Below are positions 41,184-51,389 of a stretch of DNA of 64,000 bases, one piece after another. The position numbers and the translations under genes were made by a program. The notes beneath the pieces are model-generated. The model was given only the letters and a program-made list of their open reading frames with translations, was not told the origin of the DNA and ran no database searches. This DNA is from Sarcocystis neurona (Eukaryota; Apicomplexa; Conoidasida; Eucoccidiorida; Sarcocystidae). The stretch covers positions 965,285-1,029,284 of the forward strand of contig KL647288.1 in NCBI GenBank assembly GCA_000727475.1. The letters run 5' to 3'. Position 1 is the first letter of the stretch. Each line of letters opens with the position of its first letter.

Positions 41184-41644
41184 GCAATTATTTTTCCTTG
41201 TCTACTGTGCCGTTTCCGCGACTCTGACGCGTGCGAGTCCATAGAATTATCTACAGAGCTGACGAACTAGTCGGATGTCGGTTGAATGTACATACAGGCA
41301 TACCTCTGCATACATATATATACACATACATATTCATATAGAGTGGAGACGCCCACCTACACTCGGTACAACTGACTGAACACGTTTTTTCTCCGCCAAA
41401 GTGCACTAAAGTCAACACTGAATGTGGCAGACTGCTCTGAACTCCAGCAGCGTTCCCTGTCCGCATACACACCTGTGTAGTCACGTAAAACAACGTGTGT
41501 ACACAGGGGCACGGAATAGGTCGCGTGTCTGTCAATTCATATTTGTCTTCTGCTTTCAAAGCGGTTGTATTTCTGTTTCTCTATAAATGCACTCACCCAC
41601 GCATGTGTGTATACGGCTTTTCTGGTTTGCCGCGCAAGCGTAAT

Positions 41645-41672
41645 TGCACACACACACACACACACACACACA
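41645..41672. repeat. AC dinucleotide microsatellite
   Basis: An uninterrupted CA run of about 27 bases. Confidence 0.9.
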
Positions 41673-42142
41673 GAGCCACGTTGTTAGACGTTCCTTGGAA
41701 CCCCTTGCGTATGCATCGTACGTACGTTGGGAAGGAACTGAGCGAATCAGTTTTGCAAAAATCCATCTGCGCGCGTGTGGACGTGGCCACAGTTAGCAAA
41801 TAACGGCGGTTTGATGCATGTTGGGGAAGGAGACAGCGATAGAACCAGATCTTCACAGGTAGGACATTCGGAGGGGTGTTTCCTACTTTGGCTCCTCACG
41901 ATACCCTACCGAAGCATGTTCCGAGATGATTCGTTAGAAACCTAACAGTCTACGAATGCGTGTGAAAGCGCTGGATGCGTACGTATCTACTGAGGTATAG
42001 GTATCTATAGCAGCCGTGTGGTAAAAACAGCGAAAGTCGCTTTGAAGGTAATGCGTTTAGTGATACGCCGATACGTACACATCTTCGTGGGCAGGTGGAC
42101 CCTTGGCATTTCTGTAGAGATCTATTGGTTACCTTTTGCTTT

Positions 42143-42247
42143 TTCAGCTGTATCTAAAACCCTTTCTGCTCCTGCACAGCGACGATCTCGAAGAACACGC
42201 GCAACTCGTACAGCACGCGCTTCAGTTCCACAAAGATTGGAGGGAGG
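42143..42247 (+). repeat. Dispersed repeat copy, possible reverse transcriptase remnant
   Basis: This stretch aligns without gaps to 50731-50835, roughly two thirds identical, with strong blocks TGCACAGC and CAGCACGYGCTTCAGT. On the + strand it reads HSDDLEEHAQLVQHALQ, like the segment after the catalytic box of Ty3/gypsy reverse transcriptases (SxxxEEHxxHLxxVL). It is the remains of a dispersed element; the family is inferred. Confidence 0.5.
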
Positions 42248-44866
42248 AAAGAAGTAATTCATATCCAACAAAGTCACAACCTGGGTCGCACAACGCTCAG
42301 CTAAATATGTGTCTATGCAATAGTTGGGTTCTTTTAGAGAGAAAACCACATCCAGTTCTTTTCTGTTTGCCCATAAAGCCCTTGCCGGTGCACCACTTTA
42401 GTAGATTTGTTCTGCATACATTCCTAAGGCCTCCCTGATGACGCTGCAAGTCCACACAAGCAACAAAGATGTCGGCAGCTTGTGCGTAACCATATTTATA
42501 TATATGTCCGTATTTCGGTCCTGAGCGGGGCAAGATGATTGCAGACACTCTATATGTGTACGTGAAAGCATATTATCAAGGGCGAGGCTCTTCTTCGAGC
42601 GGGAACGTTTGTTGTAGTGTTAACCTGCTCGTAGCGAGGAAAACATCTTTTTGGTGAGGCATTCCATGCTTTCATTTTACGGGCCTGATAGAAGCACCGG
42701 GATGCTGTTCCTCCACATGAAAGCGTGGCTTTGATTTACAGTTCATACTCCTCAAGTCCCGCTCAGAAAGCTGCTTACGTTTTGAACAAAGCTCAAAAGA
42801 ATTCTAATGCGCGCGTGGTGGACCTCTTCTTTGCCCACGTGTGCTTTATACGGTTGCAAAGAGTCGTCTGCAGCCGGATCCGCTCTTTTTTGGACGTTTG
42901 TGTTCTCGCCACTGTCCACTGGCTGCCACGACTTCTGGTAAACCTTCGAGTCAGACCCCCTAACTGTGCAGTTTCTTCCCCTACAGCCAACAGCTGTGAG
43001 CGGTACACTACTATGGTGGCTACCTGTTGCCTTCCAGAACTACCGGAGCCAGTGGTAGGCGATGGCACGAACCAGTAATGGCCTCTCTGTGCCGCACATG
43101 CCCTTCCTTCGAGCAGCGATGCGTGGTCTGCTTACCAGTTAGCGTTTGGCATAAAAGGAAAAATACGTCGTGCTGGTTCGAAAGAGTATGCACCATGCGT
43201 ATATCTCGGTATCGTCATATCTACTTGGGCGACATCGTTTTGTTGGGACCACTTTGCGGAGAAGACATTAGGCTAAGGGCGCATTCTGAGTGTTTAATGT
43301 TGATGAGAACTTGCATATGCTGTGTGACACAGCTTCACTATATACATAGAAACGCAAAGGTCACTGCGTGTAATACAGCCTGTGTCAGACGTAGGAGACA
43401 ATCCAGAAGCGGTGTCTACGCTCGAAGCGCGCTCTCTACCGGTGGCGCGCAGCGTATCTCGGTCGGTGTCTATGTACGGATGTAATTTTAGGCACCAGGC
43501 GTTGACTTTGGCTGAATCTTTTACAACTGAGTGCTGCCGGCTACTCCTTTGCGCCGCTTCCGCTTTTGTGGATCATCCGCACTCCTTAAGATCTGAGAAG
43601 GGCTTTGCCAACTGGTAAGACAGGAGCCTGTCTTGCCCGTCCCGTGCACACCCCTGTGCACGTACACTTCAAGTAGTCTGACCTGCAATGGCCGACTGTT
43701 CTTTTCTGCCTCCCCTGTCATTCACGTGCTGTCAGAGCTCTCCATAAGTCACTGCTCTGCATCAGTGGCTAACGTGTCCCTGCACTGTGCACAGGCGGAT
43801 TCTCCTCTCTGTATTCGACCCTTGTGGAGGCACCTACGGCTCGTAGGCGCAAGTGTAAAAAGACAGAGGAGACCACGAATGTGGTTGTGGTTGTTCAGAA
43901 GAAATCCTGGCTTCCGTATGTGTCGTCGCTCTAAGATTTCTGGTGCCACACAACGGAAGCCCGTATGCACAATGTTCTCATGACATCCACAAGTAGGGCA
44001 CGGATAGCGCAAACGAGTAAAACTGAAATTTTGCAGACCGGCCTATGTGACGTGGAGAACAAGTCTCCTTTCCAGCTGCGTGTAAGGATCCGAGAAGAAA
44101 AAGGGTTGTCTTCTGGCGGAGCCCTTGTGTATTTGGTTAAGAGGTTTGATTTATCGCTGTAGAGAGAACGCGGCCTTTCCCTTTTGATAACAAGTCGCGT
44201 CAGCTTCCAAGCGCGTACGCCCGATTTCCTCCTTTCTCCGTGTTACAAGCCTCAACAGGCCGATGTCGTCGAACACCTGCTATCTATGGCGGCACTCTGC
44301 AGGAACACACCATCATTATCGAACCTGCATCATTTGAGAATACCACGAACAACCCTTCCGCGTCCCTCGCACCGCCATGCAGTATCGAGTGTCTTCTCAC
44401 AGCAAACCGCACAGCCTTTTCCCATAGAAACCACGCACATGCGTTTTTAGCGCCACAGTGCCCTCAACACTCCGTGCTTTATAACGCTGGAAGCATTAGT
44501 TGCCGTCCTTCCTCGACTAACCAGGTCGAAATTTGAAGGTGATCGGGAGGTCTTGCAATCTCGGGAGGCGGGTGTCTACCCGCTGTGCTAGCGGCTTGTA
44601 CGAAGTAAACGTTTGCCGCGCCTGCGCCAATTAGAGAGGTACGGCATCGTCTCGAGCCAATCTACACTACTCACGTCACTTGTGCGGATGCATACTCTCT
44701 GCAGATCAAACCGTGCCGCTTCATAAACTAGTCCAACGTAACTGACGGCCAGCTTACGTTCTACATTACCAGCGTGGACAGTCCGCACACAGGAGAACTA
44801 TTAAACCGAGAGAAGTCGTGAGGGATCAGGGAGCGGACTACAAGTATGAGCTTGTGATCACCCACC

Positions 44867-45511
44867 ATGGTGAAATTGATGCATTTGCTTTCGTTAAGCG
44901 CCTTCGCACTGTCAATAAAAGGCGTCGTTTTTTTCGGTGCAGCAGTTTCTGGTAACCCAGGTCGGAAGAGACCACGCGGCAAAGCGGGGACAGGCCGGGC
45001 GCCTTCTCCCGAGCAGGTGGTACCTACGACGAGCGTCGAAAGTGGCCCCCCCGGACGAAGAACTCGGAAGACCATGGGTAGATCTCCTGCTCTCAGGAGG
45101 TCTCGTGTGGAGCCCACTGCATCTGAAGCTGTCCCTCAGGTAGAGAGACCATTAGAGCCAATGCCACCAGCCCCGCCGAAGCTGGAACCGCTTCCGCCTC
45201 CACGCCCTGGTGCATCTCCGTTTTCGCAGATTACCGGACCACGGTATGGAGTTTCACGACTTGACATACACAGGACGCAACTCCCCCCCCATTATCACCC
45301 TTGGACACTTGCAAGAGTCCCGGAGACATGGCCAGAGAACCCAGAGGAATTAGAGCAAGAGATTCCAGGAGAGGCGACGTTGGAGCAACGTTACATCTGG
45401 CGGACACGTGAAGGCCTGGTCGGTGAAATGCTCATGCCAAGGGGCGTGAGGCCGGGTATGTATGCCTCGTTTGTTCCCGAGATCAGGTGGCCACAAGCTA
45501 GTTCTGACTAG
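44867..45511 (+). CDS. Predicted secreted proline-rich protein, single exon
   Basis: An intact 214-residue frame opens at an ATG in a good context (CACCATGG). The N-terminus is a convincing signal peptide: a lysine, then a hydrophobic stretch to about residue 26 (LLSLSAFALS, then VVFFGAAVSG). The mature part starts very basic (NPGRKRPRGKAG), continues with Ser/Pro/Arg-rich sequence, has a proline-rich linker at about 95-120 (PPAPPKLEPLPPP), and ends in a more ordered region with RYGVSRLDIHR, HPWTLARVPETWPE and MLMPRGVRPGMYASF. No cysteine and no second membrane segment is seen. I do not recognise a family. In coccidians, small secreted proteins without known domains are often dense-granule or other effector-type proteins, but that is only an analogy. 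No intron is needed, and neighbours are retroelement-like debris. Confidence 0.65.
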   Translation: MVKLMHLLSLSAFALSIKGVVFFGAAVSGNPGRKRPRGKAGTGRAPSPEQVVPTTSVESGPPGRRTRKTMGRSPALRRSRVEPTASEAVPQVERPLEPMPPAPPKLEPLPPPRPGASPFSQITGPRYGVSRLDIHRTQLPPHYHPWTLARVPETWPENPEELEQEIPGEATLEQRYIWRTREGLVGEMLMPRGVRPGMYASFVPEIRWPQASSD

Positions 45512-46381
45512 TTGGAACAGCAAATTCTCAACGCCAGGCTATCAGACTCTTTTAAAGTCTACCCCTCTGTCAGATAACAAACACCTGTCAGGCAGACAGC
45601 AGCGTTTGCCGAATTAAGGGACACCCTGCACCGTTGATGTCGCTGTGCAGTTGCTCTCTAAATCGATTCCGAGGCATCACCCCCGCTTCTTTCCCCGTGG
45701 CCTTGGTGCTGGCAACGTGATTTACAACGGTGCGACAGTAACGTTTCTGTCACTAAGCGACACCGGTTTGACTGCGGGTCTGATGAAAATTCGATTAGTT
45801 CAGTGCTCTCCGAACACTTGCTCCACTGGGTGGACTCCAGCATTCGCCAACTACAAGCACCAGCGCTACGGATTGACAGCGGACCATCGAGAATGACTGT
45901 CTCCGCAGTCAATCGCTTCTCCCGACGTTTACATCCAACACTCAAAACCATGAAGGCGTGCACACTCGTAAATTCACGGCCTGCGTTTTCAGGTGTACTT
46001 GCCTCTTCACTCGCAACATGTTCCCAACCCAACACACTCAAGTCTTCACTTTTCCATTCTTCTATGTGGCCTTCCTTAATGCGCTGCGTATGCACCGACG
46101 GGCAGTTTTCACCTGCCAACCACCGCCTGTTGCGGAAATTTGAACTGCACTCTGCCACCGCCCATTAAGAAGTACTGAGCCAGACAAGCGCAGCTTGGAT
46201 GAGCTCCTGAAGGGATCCTGCGACTTGTTCTGCCGAGCGCATTTCCCACGGATGTTGACGACGTGCCATACATTGGCTGTTCCTTTACAGCCCCTTCAGT
46301 TCAACATTTTTTATCACCACGTAGACAGCAGCCCCTGACTGAAGTGGTCTTGAAACGAGAGACCCGTGTGCTAGCTATATA

Positions 46382-47269
46382 TTAAATTTCAGGCAGCAGA
46401 TGCACGAAGAAGGGGAGGGCACCGTTGGGCTTGCATTGGAACCTATCTCCGTTGCAGATATTCGCTGGTTTTCTGGCCCGGGTCCCACGATGCCCGTATG
46501 GAATCTGGCAACAGGTGAAAATATCTCGGACTTGTAGGCTTTTTGGCTGGTCGCGCTCATCTGTAGCCTGAACGCACTGGTCATTAACAACGACCCCCGG
46601 CTGCAGCTTCCTCATAATTGCTGCATACGGATCGAGGAGGTCGTTCACCCTTTGTCATACGCTGATTGCCCGACAGCATGGACAGGAGCAACGCGGACGA
46701 CGAACGCTGCCCTGGCAGGACGTTTTAAACATAACGCAAATTTTGGGTTGAATTAGGAAGAGGCCAGCAGAGCAGAAATCCGACTGAGCACTGCTGTGGA
46801 CCTGACAATCAGATGTTTAAAGTCGTCTAAGGATATGGACAGCTTGACTGCGTGTATTCCGTAGCGTCGAAGAAGCTTTTGCGTTTCAGAAGCAATGTCC
46901 GTTCTACAGTGACAATGTTGCCATCCTTTGTGCACGTGCTAGCTGCGTCCGACTGTAGCATGTCGTATGCTGGAGAAAAAAGGATTCAGCGATCAACTGT
47001 GTACATAGAGATTCATCGTCCTGCGTCGTGCACTCGCGTGCACTGATGTCCGTGAGTCTCTTTGCAACCCAAGGGTGCCAGTTTGTGAGCGTACTAATGA
47101 CTACACGACAACATTTCATGCACATTTGCACTTTGTTGTTGTTTAGTCTTACTCCTTTTGAGAGGCTTGCACCCCAGTGATGCAATCTACAGCTGATGTC
47201 GGACCGTTTGCACTGAGACACACCGGGGCCTCTGTTTAGTCTGGCAGAGCCGGATGTGCTCCGTCGCAC
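46382..47269 (-). pseudogene. Possible Ty3/gypsy-like pol remnant, minus strand
   Basis: Read on the minus strand, the upstream part (47269-46904) contains GVRLNNNKVQMCMKCCRVV, resembling the reverse transcriptase segment with LNxxKCxF before the LGHxxS motif. The downstream part (46648-46382) contains QATDERDQPKSLQVRDIF and QIPYGHRGT, resembling the integrase lead-in after the zinc finger (CQxxK...PLPIP..pW). The RT-before-IN order fits Ty3/gypsy. Frames are broken and no catalytic triad is preserved. Confidence 0.3.
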
Positions 47270-49104
47270 GCAGAAGCGTACACGGCCATCGTTATGTCAG
47301 CTGTGTCTTCAACAGTAAGGACTTGGCACCGGCAACCTTCTAGGTAGGTGACATTTCGGCGGGCCCCAATACAGTGGCGAGGATAAATCGAATGCCACGC
47401 GGCTCGTTGCAAGCGTTAGTAGCGGTCAACAGCAAGTGAGTTCTTACACAAGCCAATATAGAAGCTGCTCTCTAAGGTTCCAAGAGGTGCTTGCCGTGGT
47501 TGTACGTACCGCTCAGAATAGAACAGTGTTTGTCCGCTGAGTCTTCTCCATATTCCCCCCCCTGCTCCAAAGCAAGGGACGTATGAGACAAGTTTTTGTG
47601 ATACACACGAAAAGGCGAAAGAGGAGCGAAGCGCCTACTTTGAAGGCTCTCTGGCCCTTAGACGCGCTCCCTTCTCGCATTGTGGAGTCATGCAAGGGGA
47701 TTTCACCAACTTCACCCAGTCAGTCTGAAAACTGATTCGTCGTAAAAACCTCGACTACCTGCGAGCTCTACCCTGTATGCACGACTCACGTTTACGCACT
47801 GAATAACAGACGGACAGTTTTAGGAACTGAATACCCTCTGAGGAGCTTTGTGGATACCACCGATTCTCTGCAGGGGTGTGGGTCGCCTCAAACAGGCTTC
47901 AGTAGGATGGGAAGCAGTTGACGCCACAGACCGAGGGGCTTGTTCAGTTGCTGTTTCACAACCGATGCGTACTACATAATAATATGCCAGGTGTGCCTTG
48001 TCTGGTCTGTCGGAAACAGGGCAACTTTTCTGAACGCGAGCCAGTCTCATGCGCATGCCAGGTAACAAGCTGGCAAAACTTGCGTGAACGAGCTGCTGAC
48101 TGCGCTTTTAGATTACATGAAAGTGAGTCAACAGGAAATGAATGCACCGCGTCAGTATGTCCTGGTGGCTCAGCGGGGGGATGCCGGGGGATGTCAGTGC
48201 ACTGCGTTGCACCTTTCCATTCAGACCTATTCAGTGAATATCAACAGACTCAGGGGGTACTCGTAGCCAGCGCACCACTAATTCTGCACAAGGCAGAGCG
48301 ACGTAACCGAAACGAAGCGCAGCTTACAAGTCGCTCGTCATTCACAGTGTGTTCCAGACGGCGGAGGCATGCGGAGGTCGCGGGACAGCGGCGCGTCTGC
48401 ACGTCGGGAGGTCTTGGCACTAAAGTTTCCGTCATCCCTACTCCGACTATGAGGGATACCCGAAAACCATCTCAAGAGCTCTGTCTCGGCCGCCCCACAA
48501 GGGAGGTTTTACCGAAGAATGAGCTTTCGTGTTTTGGACATGTACAAGTCCAGGCGTCTACGCGAACTTGGGAAGGACACATACGACGTATTGTCGGAGC
48601 ACTCTCAGCTTCAGAACTCTGGCAGCGCAGACTACGGCAAACTAACCTGCAAAACAACGGTAAAATTTTCGCAACCAACTTGCTGCATATCAACCAGAAG
48701 TCTGAGTATTCCCTCAAAGCAAATCATGCACGCAGTGCTGGAACTTGATCAGGCGCCGTCAGCGGACGCTGTACGGCGTAAGTGCGATGGTCCAGCATGA
48801 GTCGAGTACGGGAGAAATGCAGCACAAGCAGACGGGGGGACCATATTTTCCAGGGACAAATTCTTTTTGCCACACTGTGTCAGGGACTTTAAGCAAATGG
48901 GGTGGAGCGACAAAAGAAAGACAACTGGTGAAACTACAACTCGTGGTCTTCTGCATGTAGTCGGGCAAGGCGGAATTACGCCACGGCGGCTTGTGTGAGC
49001 TGAGACAGGAGCACGCTTGGGACCTTCGCCGGAAGAATCTAGGATATCTCTCCTTAACGACACTTTTAGTGTGAAGTGACGCGTACCCACGACATGGTAC
49101 TGCA

Positions 49105-49575
49105 TCACCGTGGTTTGTAGCAGGGAAGCGGTTTCAGTGTCACGGCTCTTGCAGTGTCCGCTTTCGGCGCAACGTGTAATTGTGACATATACGAGGAACC
49201 GGAACAGGAGGAGGCTCCTGAAAATGCGAGGATACCGCCGTGTGAAACAACTAGCCGTACGTCAGGACCGGAGAGCCGTTCCTGTCCCCTCTCGGGCAGG
49301 TGACGTGTAAACGAGCGAGCTGTGCAAAAGGAGCGGGAAACCCTGTGGCAGGGATTAACCGTGAGCCACTGCTTTTTACATGGTGTTTGTGTTGACTTCC
49401 ACTTCATCTCAGTTCTCGGAATTTTCCAGCAGTTTTCGTATTTCTCTAAGTTGAATCCTAGTCCCAATCTCGGTTCCTGTGTCGCCCTCATATGTCGTTT
49501 CACTTCAGAGACTCTCTGCCTTTGTTTATCTATTTCGTCACCCGTGTCCAGTGGAATGCGAACAAAGACCAGCAA
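49105..49575 (-). pseudogene. Possible reverse transcriptase-like fragment, minus strand
   Basis: A 156-codon minus-strand frame contains DEIDKQRQRVSEVKRHM and then RLGLGFNLEKYENC, which is like the helix and LGLxxNxxKxE motif that follows the catalytic box in LINE reverse transcriptases. The rest of the frame is not recognisable. Weak resemblance only. Confidence 0.2.
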
Positions 49576-50359
49576 GGCAGATAATTACACACAAGCGAGT
49601 GCGCCGTCGAGTGACCTTTGATAGCGGGATCCCACGTTGCCCATTTTGGTGCAAACACCGGCGTATTCGAGAAGCACTATACTCGCGACCGTTCCCCCAC
49701 TGCAGCACACTGCTTTACCGCGTAGACCTGGGTTCAGCCAGCGCTGCATCGTCACCAGGTCACACTCTTCTTGTTGGCTTCTACGCGCCCTGCAAACCGG
49801 GCTGCGAGACTGAGGCTCAATAGATGCCGGTTATGGGGACCTCGCCGAGCTTCGTGAGGGTGTACTATCCGCCCCACTATGTCACCCCGTCAGCAGGAGG
49901 TAGATAGGGACCAGTGGGCGTCACAGAGCTAAATGTCGAGTTCCGACGCAACGGCGCTTGACGCGGCCGCTTCGTACGCGAATGTTTTTTTCCTCTTAGT
50001 ACCCCTCTCGCAAGCAAGCGTAACTGTAGGTCTAGGCATATACCCATTGCAAAGCCGTTTTCAAACTCGCTTAGGCATGTATCAATTATACAAAGACTAG
50101 AACTGTACAACGTCTTCGATGCAGAACCCTCCTCAGACGCGCTTTCATGTGTACCATGTGAACGTGGAGAAGAACTGTGCAAATCCATTTAAAAGAGACA
50201 CGGTGCGGCTGCAAATGTGCGCATCGACTTTTAGCAAAGAAAGTCGATTCTTATTTTCATTCGGTAGGTTGACGACGGTGAATGCATAACCTTACAGTGG
50301 AAAAAAAAGAGGGGAATTTCTTTACAATGGCGTGCCGAAGTATATATCAACATAATTAT

Positions 50360-50528
50360 GCACTATTGTCTGCTCGTAGTAACGGGTGGCGTCTTCTGGC
50401 GGAGCACTTGATTCTTTCATCATAGACACGTGGTGGAAGCACCGAAAAGACGCTCCAAGTCAAGAGAAGGCGTAGTGTCGGTGTACAGTTCTCGTAAATA
50501 TCCGCTCCCACACACAACTTTCTCATGT
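50360..50528 (+). repeat. 169-bp direct repeat, copy 1
   Basis: From GCACTATTGTCTGCTCG to ACAACTTTCTCATGT. It matches 51221-51389 at 167 of 169 positions by eye. Confidence 0.95.
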
Positions 50529-50730
50529 GATCCCAGGCTGGCCTGCACAAGCGCCTGGAAAAACTTAGTGCGCACGTGTTTACTCAAATATGTAGACCTA
50601 CGTCTCCCTTCTGGTACGAGGCGGGCGAGTTGCACTGAACGTAACGCGGCTGGTCATACTTTGACACAGTTGTCAGAGCCGCGTAAGCCAGTGATGCTTC
50701 TCTCAGGTGTTAATGGTCATTCCTCGGTTG

Positions 50731-50835
50731 TTGAGTCGCATTTAAATCTATTTCGGCTCGTGCACAGCAAAGGCGTACGAGGGGCACGGGTGACTGGCAC
50801 AGCACGTGCTTCAGTGTGATGGAGATTAGAGGGAA
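50731..50835 (+). repeat. Dispersed repeat copy related to 42143-42247
   Basis: Gapless alignment to the copy at 42.1 kb, in the same orientation. Minus-strand translations share a TEARAV core in a similar context. This copy has lost any open frame on the + strand. Confidence 0.5.
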
Positions 50836-51220
50836 AAAAGAGACAGTAGATATTTGACTCACCCACAACATGTTCCGCACGACTGTCAGTCATATTTGCA
50901 TCTGCACGAAGCGCAGATGTGGACGTCACAACTCCATGGTTCTCCGGCTTTCTACAAGAAAGCATTGCAGAAGACGCCAAATGGAGTAACATTTTACAGA
51001 GTAGTTTCTAAGCAACACTTTTGTGTACCCAGTGTGGACGCAAGTATGTCAAAGCGACACGGATGCCCGTAGCTACCAAGACTTCCATATGCACACACAC
51101 GCATGTACTGCTATGTTTGCGCCATGCGACCAGCGGCTCAGACGCGAACACGGTCAATAATTGTATGTACAAACATATTGTTGAGAGTGAAGCTTATTAT
51201 CAGGCGGCACCCTGTTTTGG

Positions 51221-51389
51221 GCACTATTGTCTGCTCGTAGTAACGGGTGGCGTCTTCTGGCGGAGCACTTGATTCTTTCATCATAGGCACGTGGTGGAAG
51301 CACCGAAAAGACGCTCCAAGTCAAGAGAAGGCGTAGTGCCGGTGTACAGTTCTCGTAAATATCCGCTCCCACACACAACTTTCTCATGT
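51221..51389 (+). repeat. 169-bp direct repeat, copy 2
   Basis: Second, almost identical copy of 50360-50528, in the same orientation, 861 bases downstream. The boundaries are sharp: the sequences on each side are unrelated. Confidence 0.95.

Larger units (their letters stand above)
34051..44866. other. Ordinary-complexity gene-poor region, left part
   Basis: The sequence changes character: few microsatellites, balanced composition and many short frames on both strands but no intact gene. It holds possible retroelement fragments and an 80-bp tandem duplication (listed). An AC microsatellite lies at about 41,645-41,672. Confidence 0.5.

Noticed and set aside
47918..48748. 276-codon + strand frame with a CLVCRKQ motif
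   Set aside because: It opens at TTG and has no recognisable domain. Its length is only mildly unexpected for this composition. It may be element-derived, but this cannot be supported as a gene.
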